From the NCBI GenBank assembly GCA_963970005.1, contig CAXAMN010004002.1, positions 918,929 to 982,928 on the forward strand: a DNA stretch of 64,000 bases, read 5' to 3'. The stretch's first letter is position 1. The number at the start of each line of letters is the position of its first letter. Positions 28,951-41,100 of the stretch are shown in pieces. Position numbers and translations under genes: made by a program. Below the pieces are notes generated by a model that was not told where the DNA came from, did not search any database, and saw only the letters and a list, made by a program, of their open reading frames with translations. This DNA comes from Durusdinium trenchii. Taxonomy: Eukaryota > Sar > Dinophyceae > Suessiales > Symbiodiniaceae.

Positions 28951-31139
28951 TCGGTGGCTCTATGTTTGCAGCTCCGAGGACTCATCGGCGGCAGCTGAGT
29001 TATATCGCGCCAGATCTCCGAGTGGTGATGATCCCATACGATGCGAGTCATATTGACTGCTGGAGATGCCACATGTCTACCCCACTTGTGGGAATCCACC
29101 TGCACCTGGTAGGAAGTAAGACTCAGTAAGTAGATAGCATAGCATAACAATCGTAGGTGCGTAATCCATGTGCAGCTGCCCTACATTGTCACATTGTTTC
29201 ACTCCTTGGAGAGGGCTCACCGACCCCAATTTGGCATCATGACAGACAGAACATGTTTATACATACACCAGTGTGGCACATGGATATGCTGATATGCTGT
29301 ATAAATCTAATAATAACAGATACTGACAGATACTATATATATATACCCTTGAGAGCTGAACCACCGTAATGTAGGTAAATATGCCATACGTCTCTTTTTC
29401 CCTCACAACTCAATCTATGGAGTGAGGTCTTCTGTGGAGACCACAGCAAGGGGCAAACGACCCAAAAACTACCAACTCCCCTTTTATTGTTCAACTGGCA
29501 AACGCTTATAGGCTTATAGACATGCTTAGACGCTATATGGCGAAATATTTCAACACAATGAAACAAGATCCAAAAGGTGCGTTGGCTGAGTTCCTTTCGT
29601 CTCCATCGCTTTCATTGATGTTCGTCCGGCCGCGCTCGGTCACCGGTTCGGCTCGGTTTCGCCCCCGTCGTTCGGACCGCGCTAACGTGTTCGGTCGGAC
29701 CGGTCGGACCGGTCGGAAAAGACAGTGATGGCTTAAGGATGTTTGCTCAGTGATGAAGCTCAAGAGCAGGTGGAAAAGGGTTATATAACCTTTAAAGATG
29801 TTCCAACGTCCGGACTTGAGAGGCTTCAGAAACAACACAGAGCGTCCGTGTGGACCCGGCTCTGTGTGAAAAAACATCGCAGCGGCTGCGGTGCACCTTT
29901 TGGAGATCAATGGCGCGTATCCAAAACACTCCTGGAGTACCTCATTGACCCCTTTTCAACCACCCCAATGTATGCAAATTTGGCAGTCCCATGGAGTGTT
30001 TAGGACATGTACCCTCCACCATGAGTGCTCTATTGTGGTGCTGATGGTGAACAGCTCTTTGCAATCACATCCCTCTTACGATGTACGTGCTTGTTGCTTC
30101 TCCAGCAGCTTGGGTGCGGCAAGAAGTGTCGACCTTGGAACAGCAAAGGTCCCGACGGATGTCGCACAAGGGGGAAATCTTCAAGGGAATTCCCCTGGTT
30201 CGTCCAAACACATGCATCAATCAAGGCTATGTCTATGTTTTAGGACCCTCCCCACCGAATAAGAGCGGGTACGCTGCTCGCGGGCAAGTGAACCTCCGAA
30301 GCGCACCTGAGTTGGAAACGCACTTGGTGGTTCAGGGGCAGGGTCCAATTCTTATGCAGAACTCCCAGTGAAAATATGCGAAGTCTCCATGTGCCTGGCC
30401 GGTCTTCTTGCCATATTCTTTGAAACGACACAATTCACCGACAATCAACTGAGGTGAACACCCCGCAGGTGACAACCCCTCAATTAAAGTTAAGGTTAAA
30501 TATTATATATTGTATATTCTGTTTATATATATATATATATTATCTACAGGATATGAAGTTATATATGATTATATATGCATAATCTATGCTACACTCAAAG
30601 CAAGAGTTCCAAGGCCGCTCCAATGCCTACCCCTTTAAAACCACTGGGTTGAACGGATGTAGCCACCCACCAGCACCACGAAAGAGTTTGTTTTTAATAA
30701 GAAGAGTTAAAAAGCAACACACCTCACCTCGGCCTCACAAAACTAATGCATGTTCCTTCTATGCAGCTGGAATTATTTGGTTGAATCTTGGGTGTCTATC
30801 ATTTAGGGTTCTAACTCCAGCGAGCTCCTTGGAGACCGGACAATGGAGCTGGGCGCAATGGAGCTACTCCACAATGACTGAAGCATTGGCAGTATTGGTC
30901 AATAGAGTTTGTTGAGGTTGCTCGTCAGAGACCAGTAGAATAGGTCAACCTCACTTGACTCACTCCAACACTTGACTCACTTGTCAGACTTTACCTCAAC
31001 TGGGGGTCGCGGATGGGCTCTTTTTAAGAGCCTCCTCTCTGAGAGAGCGAGATGCCGCCGGAGAAAAGGTGTTTGAAAGCCGAAGCCCTTGAGATTGGGA
31101 GAGAGATTCTGTGCTGGGCCAAGGTTTTTCATCTATGGT

Positions 31140-31205
31140 GGATTGAGAGTAGATGGTACAATCTCCAAAAGGTTGCTTGGTGCCAGTGCCATCTACTCTC
31201 CATCC
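31140..31205. repeat. 17-bp inverted repeat, 66 bp overall
   Basis: GGATTGAGAGTAGATGG at 31140-31156 pairs with CCATCTACTCTCCATCC at 31189-31205 with one mismatch. It is another small hairpin of miniature-element size. Confidence 0.7.
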
Positions 31206-31439
31206 TTTGTACTGCAGCTAGTACAGGTCTTTATGTTCTTCGGTTTCAGGACTTAGCCGCAAAGTTACGAACTGGAGGCGTTCACTGTCTCTCACGTGAA
31301 TCCTCCACAGGACCCAGCCACGTTCGCAGCCGGACGTGCTTTGCTGGGGTCGTCCGGACGCCCGGAGGGCGCAGGAGCGCGAGGGGCTGCAAGGGAAGAC
31401 CTGAAATGAAGTGGTTCAATTGTTTTTCTTAATTTGTGT

Positions 31440-31720
31440 ATATTTCTTTATTGATTTCTTTATTTGTTTTGTTCTTTGTTGTTGTTGTTTTTGTTTTTTC
31501 TTTATTTCTTTATTTGGTTCTTTCTTTATTTCCTTCCTTCCTTCCTTCCTTCCTTCCCTCGTTCTTTCTGTCTGTTTGTCTGTCTGTCTGTCTGCTTGTC
31601 TTTCTTTCTGTCTGTCTGTCTGTCTTTTCTTTCTTTCTTTATTTCTTTCTTTCTTTCTTTCTGTCTTTCTTTCTTTCTTTCTCTCTATGCATATATCTCT
31701 CTATACATATCTCTAATTGC
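31440..31720. repeat. CTTT / CTGT pyrimidine microsatellite
   Basis: Runs of TTCC, TCTG and CTTT form an almost pure pyrimidine tract. The Phe/Leu/Ser-rich open frames across it are compositional. Confidence 0.9.
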
Positions 31721-32026
31721 CACCCTGGCATAGGAGAAGCAAAGTGATCAAAGTGGCTTCATGCAGGGGACAGGGTTCAAAAAGGCTTTTGGAGATTGAA
31801 GGAGGGCTGTAGATTGATGTAGAATTGGCTAAGAACAAATGTCGTACACACTGTATTGCGTGCAGATGTCCCGGAATAAAACTCACCAAGCACTCTTAGT
31901 TTCTTGGATGGGACCCAACATGTTCATTGACAAGAACCTGCTAACCTTGGGTGCCCGGAGACTCACCCTGACTAACCATCACTTTTTTAGACTCCTTTGC
32001 GGCCGTCTTAGCCGTCAGCTCCCAAG

Positions 32027-32151
32027 ATGACCCGCCCGTGGCCAGCGCTCGCCGCGCTCCTTGTGACGGGCTCCTTGTCCACGCCATGCTTTCCTGACGC
32101 CGTGCCCGAAGGGGAGCTGCTCGGCAGCGGAGCCTGGAGGGGCCTGGCCTG
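32027..32151 (+). CDS. Gene B exon 1: start codon and signal peptide
   Basis: The ATG lies after CTCCCAAG, which could itself be a trans-splice or cis acceptor. The frame begins MTRPWPALAALLVTGSLS, a short basic n-region and a hydrophobic core, then GELLGSGAW. The donor is placed before GTGTGT at 32152, but the phase to the next exon does not close cleanly, so the 3' border is uncertain. Confidence 0.65.
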
Positions 32152-35100
32152 GTGTGTGTTTTTCCCGGTCCGGTGTATCATGATGTCATTGTGTCAGGGC
32201 AGCTGTTCAAGGAGCTGTTGGTTTGGAATGATGTTTGGGAGAAGAACGAGGCAGACGAGTGAGTGGCAGTTTGTGCCTTGCGAGCTGCGGTGATGACTGT
32301 AGACATCATCGTCTACATGCCTTGAAATTCCACCAGAAGATATCAGAAGATTATATATTTATATAACATCCATTGCTGAAGACTGGACTTGGTGTTTAGT
32401 CAGTGTGGCAATGTTTTGGGGGCGGCGGAAGCTGGCTGCAATTTCACGGTTCTCCCATTTTGGAGCAGGAAGGACCCTTGAAAACAACTGACCAAAAAAG
32501 TGAACGAGTCAACGAGTCTGTTGCTACGAGTCGAGTTTAGATTTTTGTCTCAGCTGTAGGTTTACACCAGCGCTCGACCCTGTTGTAGAGCAACACTAGT
32601 AGAAATTCTTCCTGGCCATTCTGTAGGTCTAGGGTGTAAGCCCATTTTACTGGCAACAGATGTAACAGAAACAATCGGTAAACGATGATCACTATTTGTG
32701 AGACGTGCCTGGACCATCCTTAAACCGCCTCAACCATCATCCAGCGAAACCTGGTGGGATGATCTACCGACCCAATGTATATCTGCATTCTCGGCCCATC
32801 TCACCACCCTCTCAGGCGCAGAGAGTTGGTGAAGCAGGGTGACTGCGATCCGCGATTGGAGCGATGGGGGAAGCAGGAACACCACCTTAAATACATTTAA
32901 ATACTAAAAGAACCATAAAGAACCTCTTTTCAGTGATGTTCAGAAAGTAGAGGCGACATGGTGAGGCGACATGGTGCAACGACGGAGGCGACATGGTGAA
33001 CGACCAGTGCTGTGTCCTTGGGGCCCCATGTGTCTTTCTCCACGACCAGTTGCCTAGAGCGCCACCGAAGCCCCGTCCGGGTTCCAACCGCGTCTTTGAG
33101 CAAATCAGGTCTTCGCGGTTTGTGCGATTTGGATGACGATGATGACGGGACCTTCCCAGACAGGTCAGGAGAGACATAGGAACACACAGTAACGCACACA
33201 CATAGGTTTCACCCCCAGTTGCAGGAGGAGATACTTTCCTTTAATTTGGTCGTGTCGGATCTTTACCGCGTTTGTTGTGTCGGAGTCCAACCACCTGTCG
33301 GACCGATGTCGTCCGAAATCTTTGCCCGTCAGTCGACCATCAGGTGAACACTACCCTGTGGGGCTCTTCATGATTGACTACACCGCGCAACATGCCACGG
33401 CAGAACTGGTGTTTATTTTGCTTCAGGTCCGGTACCGCTTGGCCACCGTTCGAGCAGGTGACGTGCCCGTTCGGTGCGTGAAAGTGGATTCAGTGGATGC
33501 AGTTGTGCTACTTCACCTTGCTGCTTTCAGTCGACCCCACCCATGTCATACCTTCCATCCCATCCCATCATCTCTCACGGTTGCATATGGTTGCATCCTT
33601 CCATTCCGACCATCGTCCTGTTCAGTGTCACAGAAGTCAGAAGTCCATCTCATTCTCTATGAATATGACAATCGTGCTCAGCAAAAGAAGTCTGAAACTC
33701 ATTGCCGCCTACCAACACCTATGCTCTTGTTACATTTTGTTACACATCAGGAGAAGATGGGGGCATATCATACCTCATTGCGCCCACCCACACCTTCAGC
33801 ACATCAGGAGAAGATGGGCTACAAGGTCCAAAAGATGCTCGATGGCTTCTTTGGCTCCGACACCTTCTTCGCCCTGGCCGGCTGCCGATCCCCCACAAAT
33901 CTCTCCGATCGTGGCTGCGGCGTCGACGGCGAGATGACCACTCGAGCGCATGTGGCCGTGGAGGGATGGACGGAAGGAGAACTACGCAGAGGGCGACGCG
34001 TACGGACGGCGCGCGGCGAGACCGAGCGTGACACGAGAAACATCCAGAAATCAAGCTGGATGGCCTGCCAGATCCTGCCAGGTGATTTTTAGGAAGGCTG
34101 AAGAAGAGACATGGGGCGAAGATGTTCATGTTCTGGCTGGGGGGACGAGCTCCTCTCTCAAGCACTGCGCGCGCGAAAAGAACGTGGGCACAGAGAGATC
34201 TAGGCAGTTTCAGGTGCCATTGTGAGGTGTCGGCCATTACTTCGCAAATCACCTGCTTTCGCTGCTTCGTGTTTCGCACCCACCGACCCGTCCAAGGTCC
34301 TGAAAAGGTTTGGCCGCACGGACCAAGCCTCGGAGGAAGAACCTCTCCTCACCCACCATATGTGGAAGATTCCCCTAGGGATCCAAGCACCTTCTCAGAA
34401 GAGACTTGGACCCTCCAAACCTACAACAGTCGAACACATCACCTTCTGACAAAGTACGACTGGATCCCTAGGGTTCTTGGAGTTTGCCATTTGGTTCGTC
34501 AGGATATCTTCCAGTTTGGGAGCAACTTCAGCAAGACTACCCGTCCTCCGCCCCAAGGCTGGGTCGCGGGGTTGTCTTTCGCCCAGGGACCTCAGGACTG
34601 AGGGTCGAGGGTCAGATCGATATGTACTTGTTTATACTTTTTTCATGTTGATATCGTTTTTCAGTCTGGTGTCTCCAAAGTATGTCGCCAGTCTCCCTCT
34701 TCTGGGTGTGTCAAGAAGTGGTCAAAGACAGCAACATACAGCAACAAATCCAAGAGACTGGGGCGGTCGCTGGGTGCATGGTGCATGTGAATGAATTTTG
34801 TTATGAACAAGTTTAACGAGTACTTTGTTTCATAGGGACTGGAATTGTGATAAGCACAGTTGACAGAATCTTCCACCGTTTCGCCGGGACCGCGTTTGAG
34901 CAAGCTGTCCTTGGAAGTTCGAGGCACATCTCTGCCAACAACTTGGCGAAATCATTGGTTGCCTCAGTATCCAGCTTCCGTTTTCGCAAAAAAACAACAT
35001 TATATATATATATATTTAGATACTTATTTAGATGTAAACATAGTCTGGTGGCGGCTAAAGTTCTGTGTCAGTTACACACTTTGTCCAGATACGACAGAGC

Positions 35101-38100
35101 AGGTGTGGTAAGGCAGCTGTGGAACCTGAAAGTCCATTTGCTTAAGCCTGGCAATCTATGGATTAGTTCAATGGATCATTGGCCGTGAATCACGAAAACT
35201 GTGCGTTTCCTGTAGATGTTCCCTGAAGGGAAAAACCACCAACATTGGGAACAGTTTGCTGCAGTGGTGGTGTGTTTCTAGTTCTACACTGATTGCACTT
35301 GGCATTTTCAAAAAAGTAACGAAAGGACCACAAATCATTTGAGAGACTATCATTCGAAGCATTGTGTCAAAAATTGTGTCAAGATTACTTCATGCAACAT
35401 GAATATATTGTCCTTTTCTGGATCAGATCGGAGTACTTTCGCTTCTTTTCGTCCGCAGTTGGTGGTTTTTGCGCCAGCGCGCCAGGAACTTGGGAAATAT
35501 GGGCTACCAGGGCGAAAGTTCTTCATTTGTCGCCCGGAGCGTCCAGGAGATACGTTGTCAAATCGATCATCTCGAGTCCTTCCGGAAAGAGGAAAGTTCC
35601 GCTGTTTGTAAAGGAAGGCTGTTTTCCAAAACCCTACGCCATGCGATGTGCTTCGTTCCATGTGATGTGTTTGTCAGAGTGTGCATGCTAGAGGATGGGC
35701 CAGGATTCCCCGGGGGAGGTTCTTCGAAGTTGGTGGGTCCGCAAGTGCTACACTACACTTTACTCTTCGTGAAACAATCATTCCCTAGGGATCCAAGTAC
35801 CCTCTCAGAAGGTACTTGGACCCTCCAAACCTACATAACAGTGTCTCCAATCACCGTACCTGAGAAGGTACTTGGATCCCTAGGGATTGAAGTCGGAACC
35901 GTGGTCAATCCAAGGGGACGTGCCATCCGTCCACTTCCATGATGATTCCAGGGGGAGCAGATCGAATTCCTTTTGACTTGTGATTGACCAATCCGGATGC
36001 CCCTGCGGAAGGATAGGAACATAGACCACATCTCAGTTCAACTGTAATATGCTGTAACCATGCTCCATCCATTTGAGTTTCCTTTGCGCCTGGCCATTGG
36101 TGTGAAAGCTCTGAACTTCAGCAATTCACACTCTAGAAGTCCAACTATCTTGTGAAGTAACTAAAATGCCCTTTCAGTGATTCATGCCCTCTATATGAAG
36201 ACAATTCGTGTCATATTTTTTGACTCCCAAGGCACATGTTTCAACATCTTTGAACATCACCCGTTGATGAGAGGATCAGCTTTGACTTGCATGTTTTTAA
36301 GCGGTTCGCCGATGGAGCTCCAGTGAGTGAACCTCCAGGAGAGGGCCTTCAATGCTGAGGGCATCTCTTTGGATTTCTACCGAGCCGCTGGGCATCAATC
36401 TTGTCGTCCAGTCGAATAGGATCGAATCTAGGAAGCCAGTTTCATTTCTGGGCGCGGCGTGGGCGTGCACATGTGTTGATATACACTCCCTGGAACTAAC
36501 ATGGAAGTGGAGCATGGCCCCTTAAGGAAGACCATTTTCCACTACAAACAGGTGGTTTTCCACTTCCATGTTAGTTTTCGGGAGTGCACGAAGCATCGTC
36601 GAATCGCGATATACCTCGTGGAGCCTTAAGTTCACCGCTCCGTCGCAATGGCCATGTAGTCATCCAGGGGTCGAGGACCATCCGTTGCTCGGATGTCCTG
36701 CTGTCGGCCCCCAGGCAACGACCATTCTCAGGAAGTACGGGCGTACTCACCTCCGTTCGACCATCCGGTTTGGATGCTCCTGGACCCTGGACGGGAGTGT
36801 CATCAAGGGTGATCCAGCACTCCCGAAAACACCAGTTCCCAGACACTGCATGGATGGAAGAGGATGCCTCCATGGGGATGGTTTCAGGGGTCAATGTAGT
36901 TCAATATGCCACTTCTTCGCTATGGATGTGTTTATACCTCGTCTTGATCCAAGGACAAGACTGGCCCCAAGTTTTTGGCGTTTTTGCGGGACGAAGGGCT
37001 CCATAGTTCAAAGGTAGAGCAATTCTCCCTGCACCTCCCTACATCTTAAGTTAAATTGGGTCTTTTTGCACGGGAGGTAGCTTAAGATTATCCACATGCG
37101 GCATGCGCGCCTGACTGCTCCCCTGCTCTTCCAGGATTATAATGTGTCCTGGACAGATTCGGCCAAGTATTTCTCGAGAGCCTGAGCTTTTCAAGTCTGA
37201 GACTTTGATTTTTTGTTGCTTTCAGAAGTTCGATGGCACAACCACCATTTACATCCATTTACTCTGAAGCCAGTTTGTTTTGATGATTCTCTCTTCCCTT
37301 GTTCAACCCCCACTTGGACCCCATGTTTTCATCGTTGGACATTCATCCGTCGTCTTCATCGTTCAGGACTGAATCGACGTCTCGACGAAGCCTCGTCACT
37401 GAGGACTTCAGGAGCTCAACCGATCCAAATTGCTTCCTTGCGAACAGACCTCCTTGATGAATGTTGAGTTGATGAAGGTCTATCGGGACCTCACCGGTGA
37501 TCACGAAGGTGTCACACCTCTAGGCGCGGACTCCGAACAAGCTCGAACTCCGGACAACAACAACGACAACAAACAAACAAACAAACAAACAAGCAAGCAG
37601 GCAAACAAACAAACAAACAACAAAAAAACACAAGCTCATAAGGAGTTTTCGTGATATTTGAAGGATATTCCATCACTCCCGAATGATCTCCATTCATTCA
37701 TGCAAATTCAGAATATTTATGGAATCTGAGGTTGAACAGTTGCAAAGCTTGATATTGAAGTGCCAAGACAAAAACGTATCCGACAGATCAGTGACATACA
37801 GTATCTCTCATGGGCTGAAACAGCAGCTGTTTTTGTTACAGAAAAATCTACGCCGCCGTGCTTTACTAAAATTACCCCCCCCAGAATCTTAATCAACCTG
37901 AACAACAGTAAACATAACAAAAGCTTGCAGTAAAAACGCCCAATCAGCGATTTCTCCCTTCCTGGCATCGCAGGTCCGTCGGCGACACGATGTTTCATCA
38001 CGTACCGGACCATACCTAGATCTTCAGTCCGGACTCCGGCATTTTCCTAGATTTGGTCCGGCACTTTTCATCCCAAAGGAGGACCCAGATATGTAGTACA

Positions 38101-41100
38101 GTAGCACATCCCTCACAGCTACACCGATGTGCTGATTTGGTGTCCCTGAGGCAACGGGCAGGTGATCGGCCGATGCTTTGATGGCTACTTCTGGTACGCG
38201 CCCGTGTGCCGCACACAGGGCTCTTCCAAGTGTATCCCTTTCATCACCGGGGGCGCTGGCTGGGCCTTTCAGGAAACCTTTCAGAAGGCGACAGAGGGGA
38301 GCTGGGGGGAGCTGAGAGGAGCTATGAGGACGTGCGCTAGTGAAGAAATGGACGGAGCCCGAGCTTTTAGGAGGAAGAAAGCTCAAGATCAAACTAGAGT
38401 AACTGTATATTTTGAACACATCACAGGTGGGAGTGAATAGATAGTGCACGACTTGCGACCTATATGGTGTTCTTCAACATTCTTCAGCCCCAAAAAGCAA
38501 CCCAAAAAGACATGTCAGTCTTCGCCCGTTGGCCGCGTTGCCGGATTCAGACCCGCAGGCGACCTTCCTTGGAATGCCATTGGCCTGGGCGGTTGGAAGC
38601 AACTGGGAAAGCTACAGCACACTGCCGATGGAGTTGACCACAATTTTCTATTGGTGGAAGCCAGACCCAACATTTCTCAGGCAGAAACTTTGCACTCAAA
38701 TCAAGCTGAGTTGCGAATGGCTCTGGATTTTTCGTTATTTGGTTGTGGGGGGGCAGGTTCAATTTGGTCAAGTTTCGGAGTATGCTGTAGGTTTGGAAGG
38801 TTGCTCGATCATCATTAGAATGCTGCTCCATGCAACCATCTCCAGGATTATGTGCGTCAACACACCCCACATGTCTCCCGGACACCTTTGATATTTCCTT
38901 CGCACGCATTTGCCACACATCACCATACTTCATGGCATTCTCTAGGACGCTCTGGATGACAAAAGTTTGCTACACTCCGAGTCACTAACATGGACATGTA
39001 AAGCAACCTGTTTGTAGAAGAGAATGGTGATCCAAGGGACCATGCCATCCTCTTCCATGAGTGTTTCAGGGTGTGTATTGTATTTGCGGATTGTTTGACA
39101 AGAGTTCCAAGATATCCAATGTTCACCGATCAATGTCCAGTCATAGCCTCGTCACATGTCTCCACATGACAAGACCTCACGCAGCCTGGACCCCACCCCA
39201 CCCCTGTCAGGCTGGATGCAAAGGCCTTGATTTTCCCACCATATGAGTCTCGGCCAGGTTAGGGTTCAAAACTCTGAAGAGTCGAAGAAAAACATGTTAC
39301 ATGGGGAAGAAAATAGTCGCGCACACACCAGGTGGAACAAGTCTATAGCAATGTAGAGTAGGGCCAGAACTGGCCAGAACATCCCAGAACGAGGCTTGGA
39401 AGTTTTGGAGTGTCGTAATGATTGTTCCGCCTCGGCACAGCCCACGATGGACAGCCTCCGATGCGCAAAACCTGTCGGTAAAAGACGAGTGGCCGCAAAG
39501 CTGAAGTGGTTGATAGTCCTCCAGTTCGTTGGTAGCAGTTCTTTAAGTGCTTAGATACTACTGTTGCTACGTATGTTGCAGGACCATGGCAGATGTTCCG
39601 TTGCTTCGGTCCTACCAGCCAACGCAGGTGCAAAAGGATCAGGCCATGCATTCGGTTGTGTACCATGCAGGTGGTTTCTCACTCAATGCAGGTCATACAT
39701 CAGCAGTATTTCCTGAGGAAGTCCATGAACCCACTGGAGGTAGTTCCTGGAAGTGGAAAAGGGCAGGTTCTTTCATTCGGAAGATGGACATCCAAGGGGC
39801 CGTGCCATCCACTTCGACTACTTCAGTGTAACCCAAAGGGTTCCATGCAGGTCCTGACCAATTCGTCAAGCCAGGATCGTTTGCAGTGGGAGAAAGGCAT
39901 TGCAAGATCTGCTGCCACCGAAATCTCCATTGACAAATACATCAGCCAGGAGCATGGAGCCCTCGGAGCCCTCTTACGGGTCGTGGGGAGACATAGAAAT
40001 GGGCCGAGTCCCGCAAAGAAGGTGCTGGGCTGCGTCGGGGACGAAGCTTCTGCGTCAGGGAGCAACCACATGAAGTTGGCGGTGTACCGGTATGCATGGG
40101 ACGATGATGTTTGGACGTTGGGGATCCCAACTGTCGGAGCCTCGTGGGATTTTGCCAGACACTCCATGGGACTGGAATATTTACATAGATTGTAGTGGTT
40201 TGAGGGGTCAATGCAGGAAATTATTCCATTGATTGTTTGGGTTTGTTCAAATACATGTGTGTGCCGTTCTTTATCGATCTTGTCAATGCGCAATCCCGTA
40301 CTGGATGTTTCAGGGTTCTAGTGACTCTATAGTGTATCAAGCGCAAACAACGCGCGTGTTGAAGACGGACAGCAGCTCGCGGAAGGACTTAAGCACCCTG
40401 GCTCCGGACATTGAAGAATTTATGAAGGGCTTTATGGTGGACATCAAGGATGTGGACGAGATCATGTGCTTGCGATCAGCAGCATGTTTTCCTTTTGCCC
40501 TTCTTGTGATAGACATTGGCAATGGACGATAGCCCGCTAGTGGACAATGGCTTTGAGGTCGATTCTCCATGTCCATGCTACTAATGACGAAATAGAGTAC
40601 CTACACCTACATAGTCTAGCCCAGCCCGTTTTACCATTTGGACGGTATAGGGTGATTTGTCACATTGATCATTCCTGAGCGTTGCCCAATGTTTCGGATC
40701 GGGTGGTCTACTGCGTGTTTGCACAGCTGCTTGCCTAGCTGCCAGAGGGAATTCCGTGTAGGTGGCATTGGGATCCGGAAGTTTCCTCGAGTACACCTCA
40801 ACATGTACCGGGTACCGAGTCCTGAGCATTTGAGACTGCCCCAGATGCCCTAGGTTAGAGAAGCTTGAGTCTGGAAAGCCATATTCCGATGTTGCATGTC
40901 GCTGGCTGCATACCAACACTGAAAGGCGTGGACCTCAACCGGGCCAATTCCAGCTGAAAAGATATCATCGTCATCGTCATCATTCTTAGTATACTCCCTT
41001 AGTCTCTTTGGAGATCCTTTTGACAACAATGTGCAGACATGGAGAGACAAGCACTCAGGCATACTGACTATGTCATATACCGATAATCAGCTTATATATA

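Larger units (their letters stand above)
28951..32026. other. Spacer between the LINE and gene B
   Basis: No gene was recognised. It contains a GC-rich CGGTCGGAC-type repeat at 29660-29715, a TA microsatellite at 30500-30545, a palindrome GGCTCTTTTTAAGAGCC at about 31017-31033, a hairpin at 31140-31205 and a pyrimidine microsatellite at 31440-31720. The gene B promoter must lie in or near this stretch; no TATA-like element could be assigned. Confidence 0.5.
35886..38161. other. Gene B intronic stretch
   Basis: No exon could be assigned with confidence. It contains an inverted-repeat element at 36484-36586 and an AAAC microsatellite at 37556-37625. Confidence 0.4.

Noticed and set aside
31411-31747. 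Phe/Leu/Ser-rich frames resembling membrane proteins
   Set aside because: They arise from CTTT/CTGT microsatellite sequence.
33277-34092. Single-exon 271-codon gene
   Set aside because: Two conserved gene B exons and the in-frame intron between them make this frame open by chance; the paralogue-like protein segments are separated by splice signals.
39593-40195. A 200-codon plus-strand open frame
   Set aside because: No domain, no paralogue, and it overlaps a decayed inverted-repeat element; most likely chance in a gene B intron.
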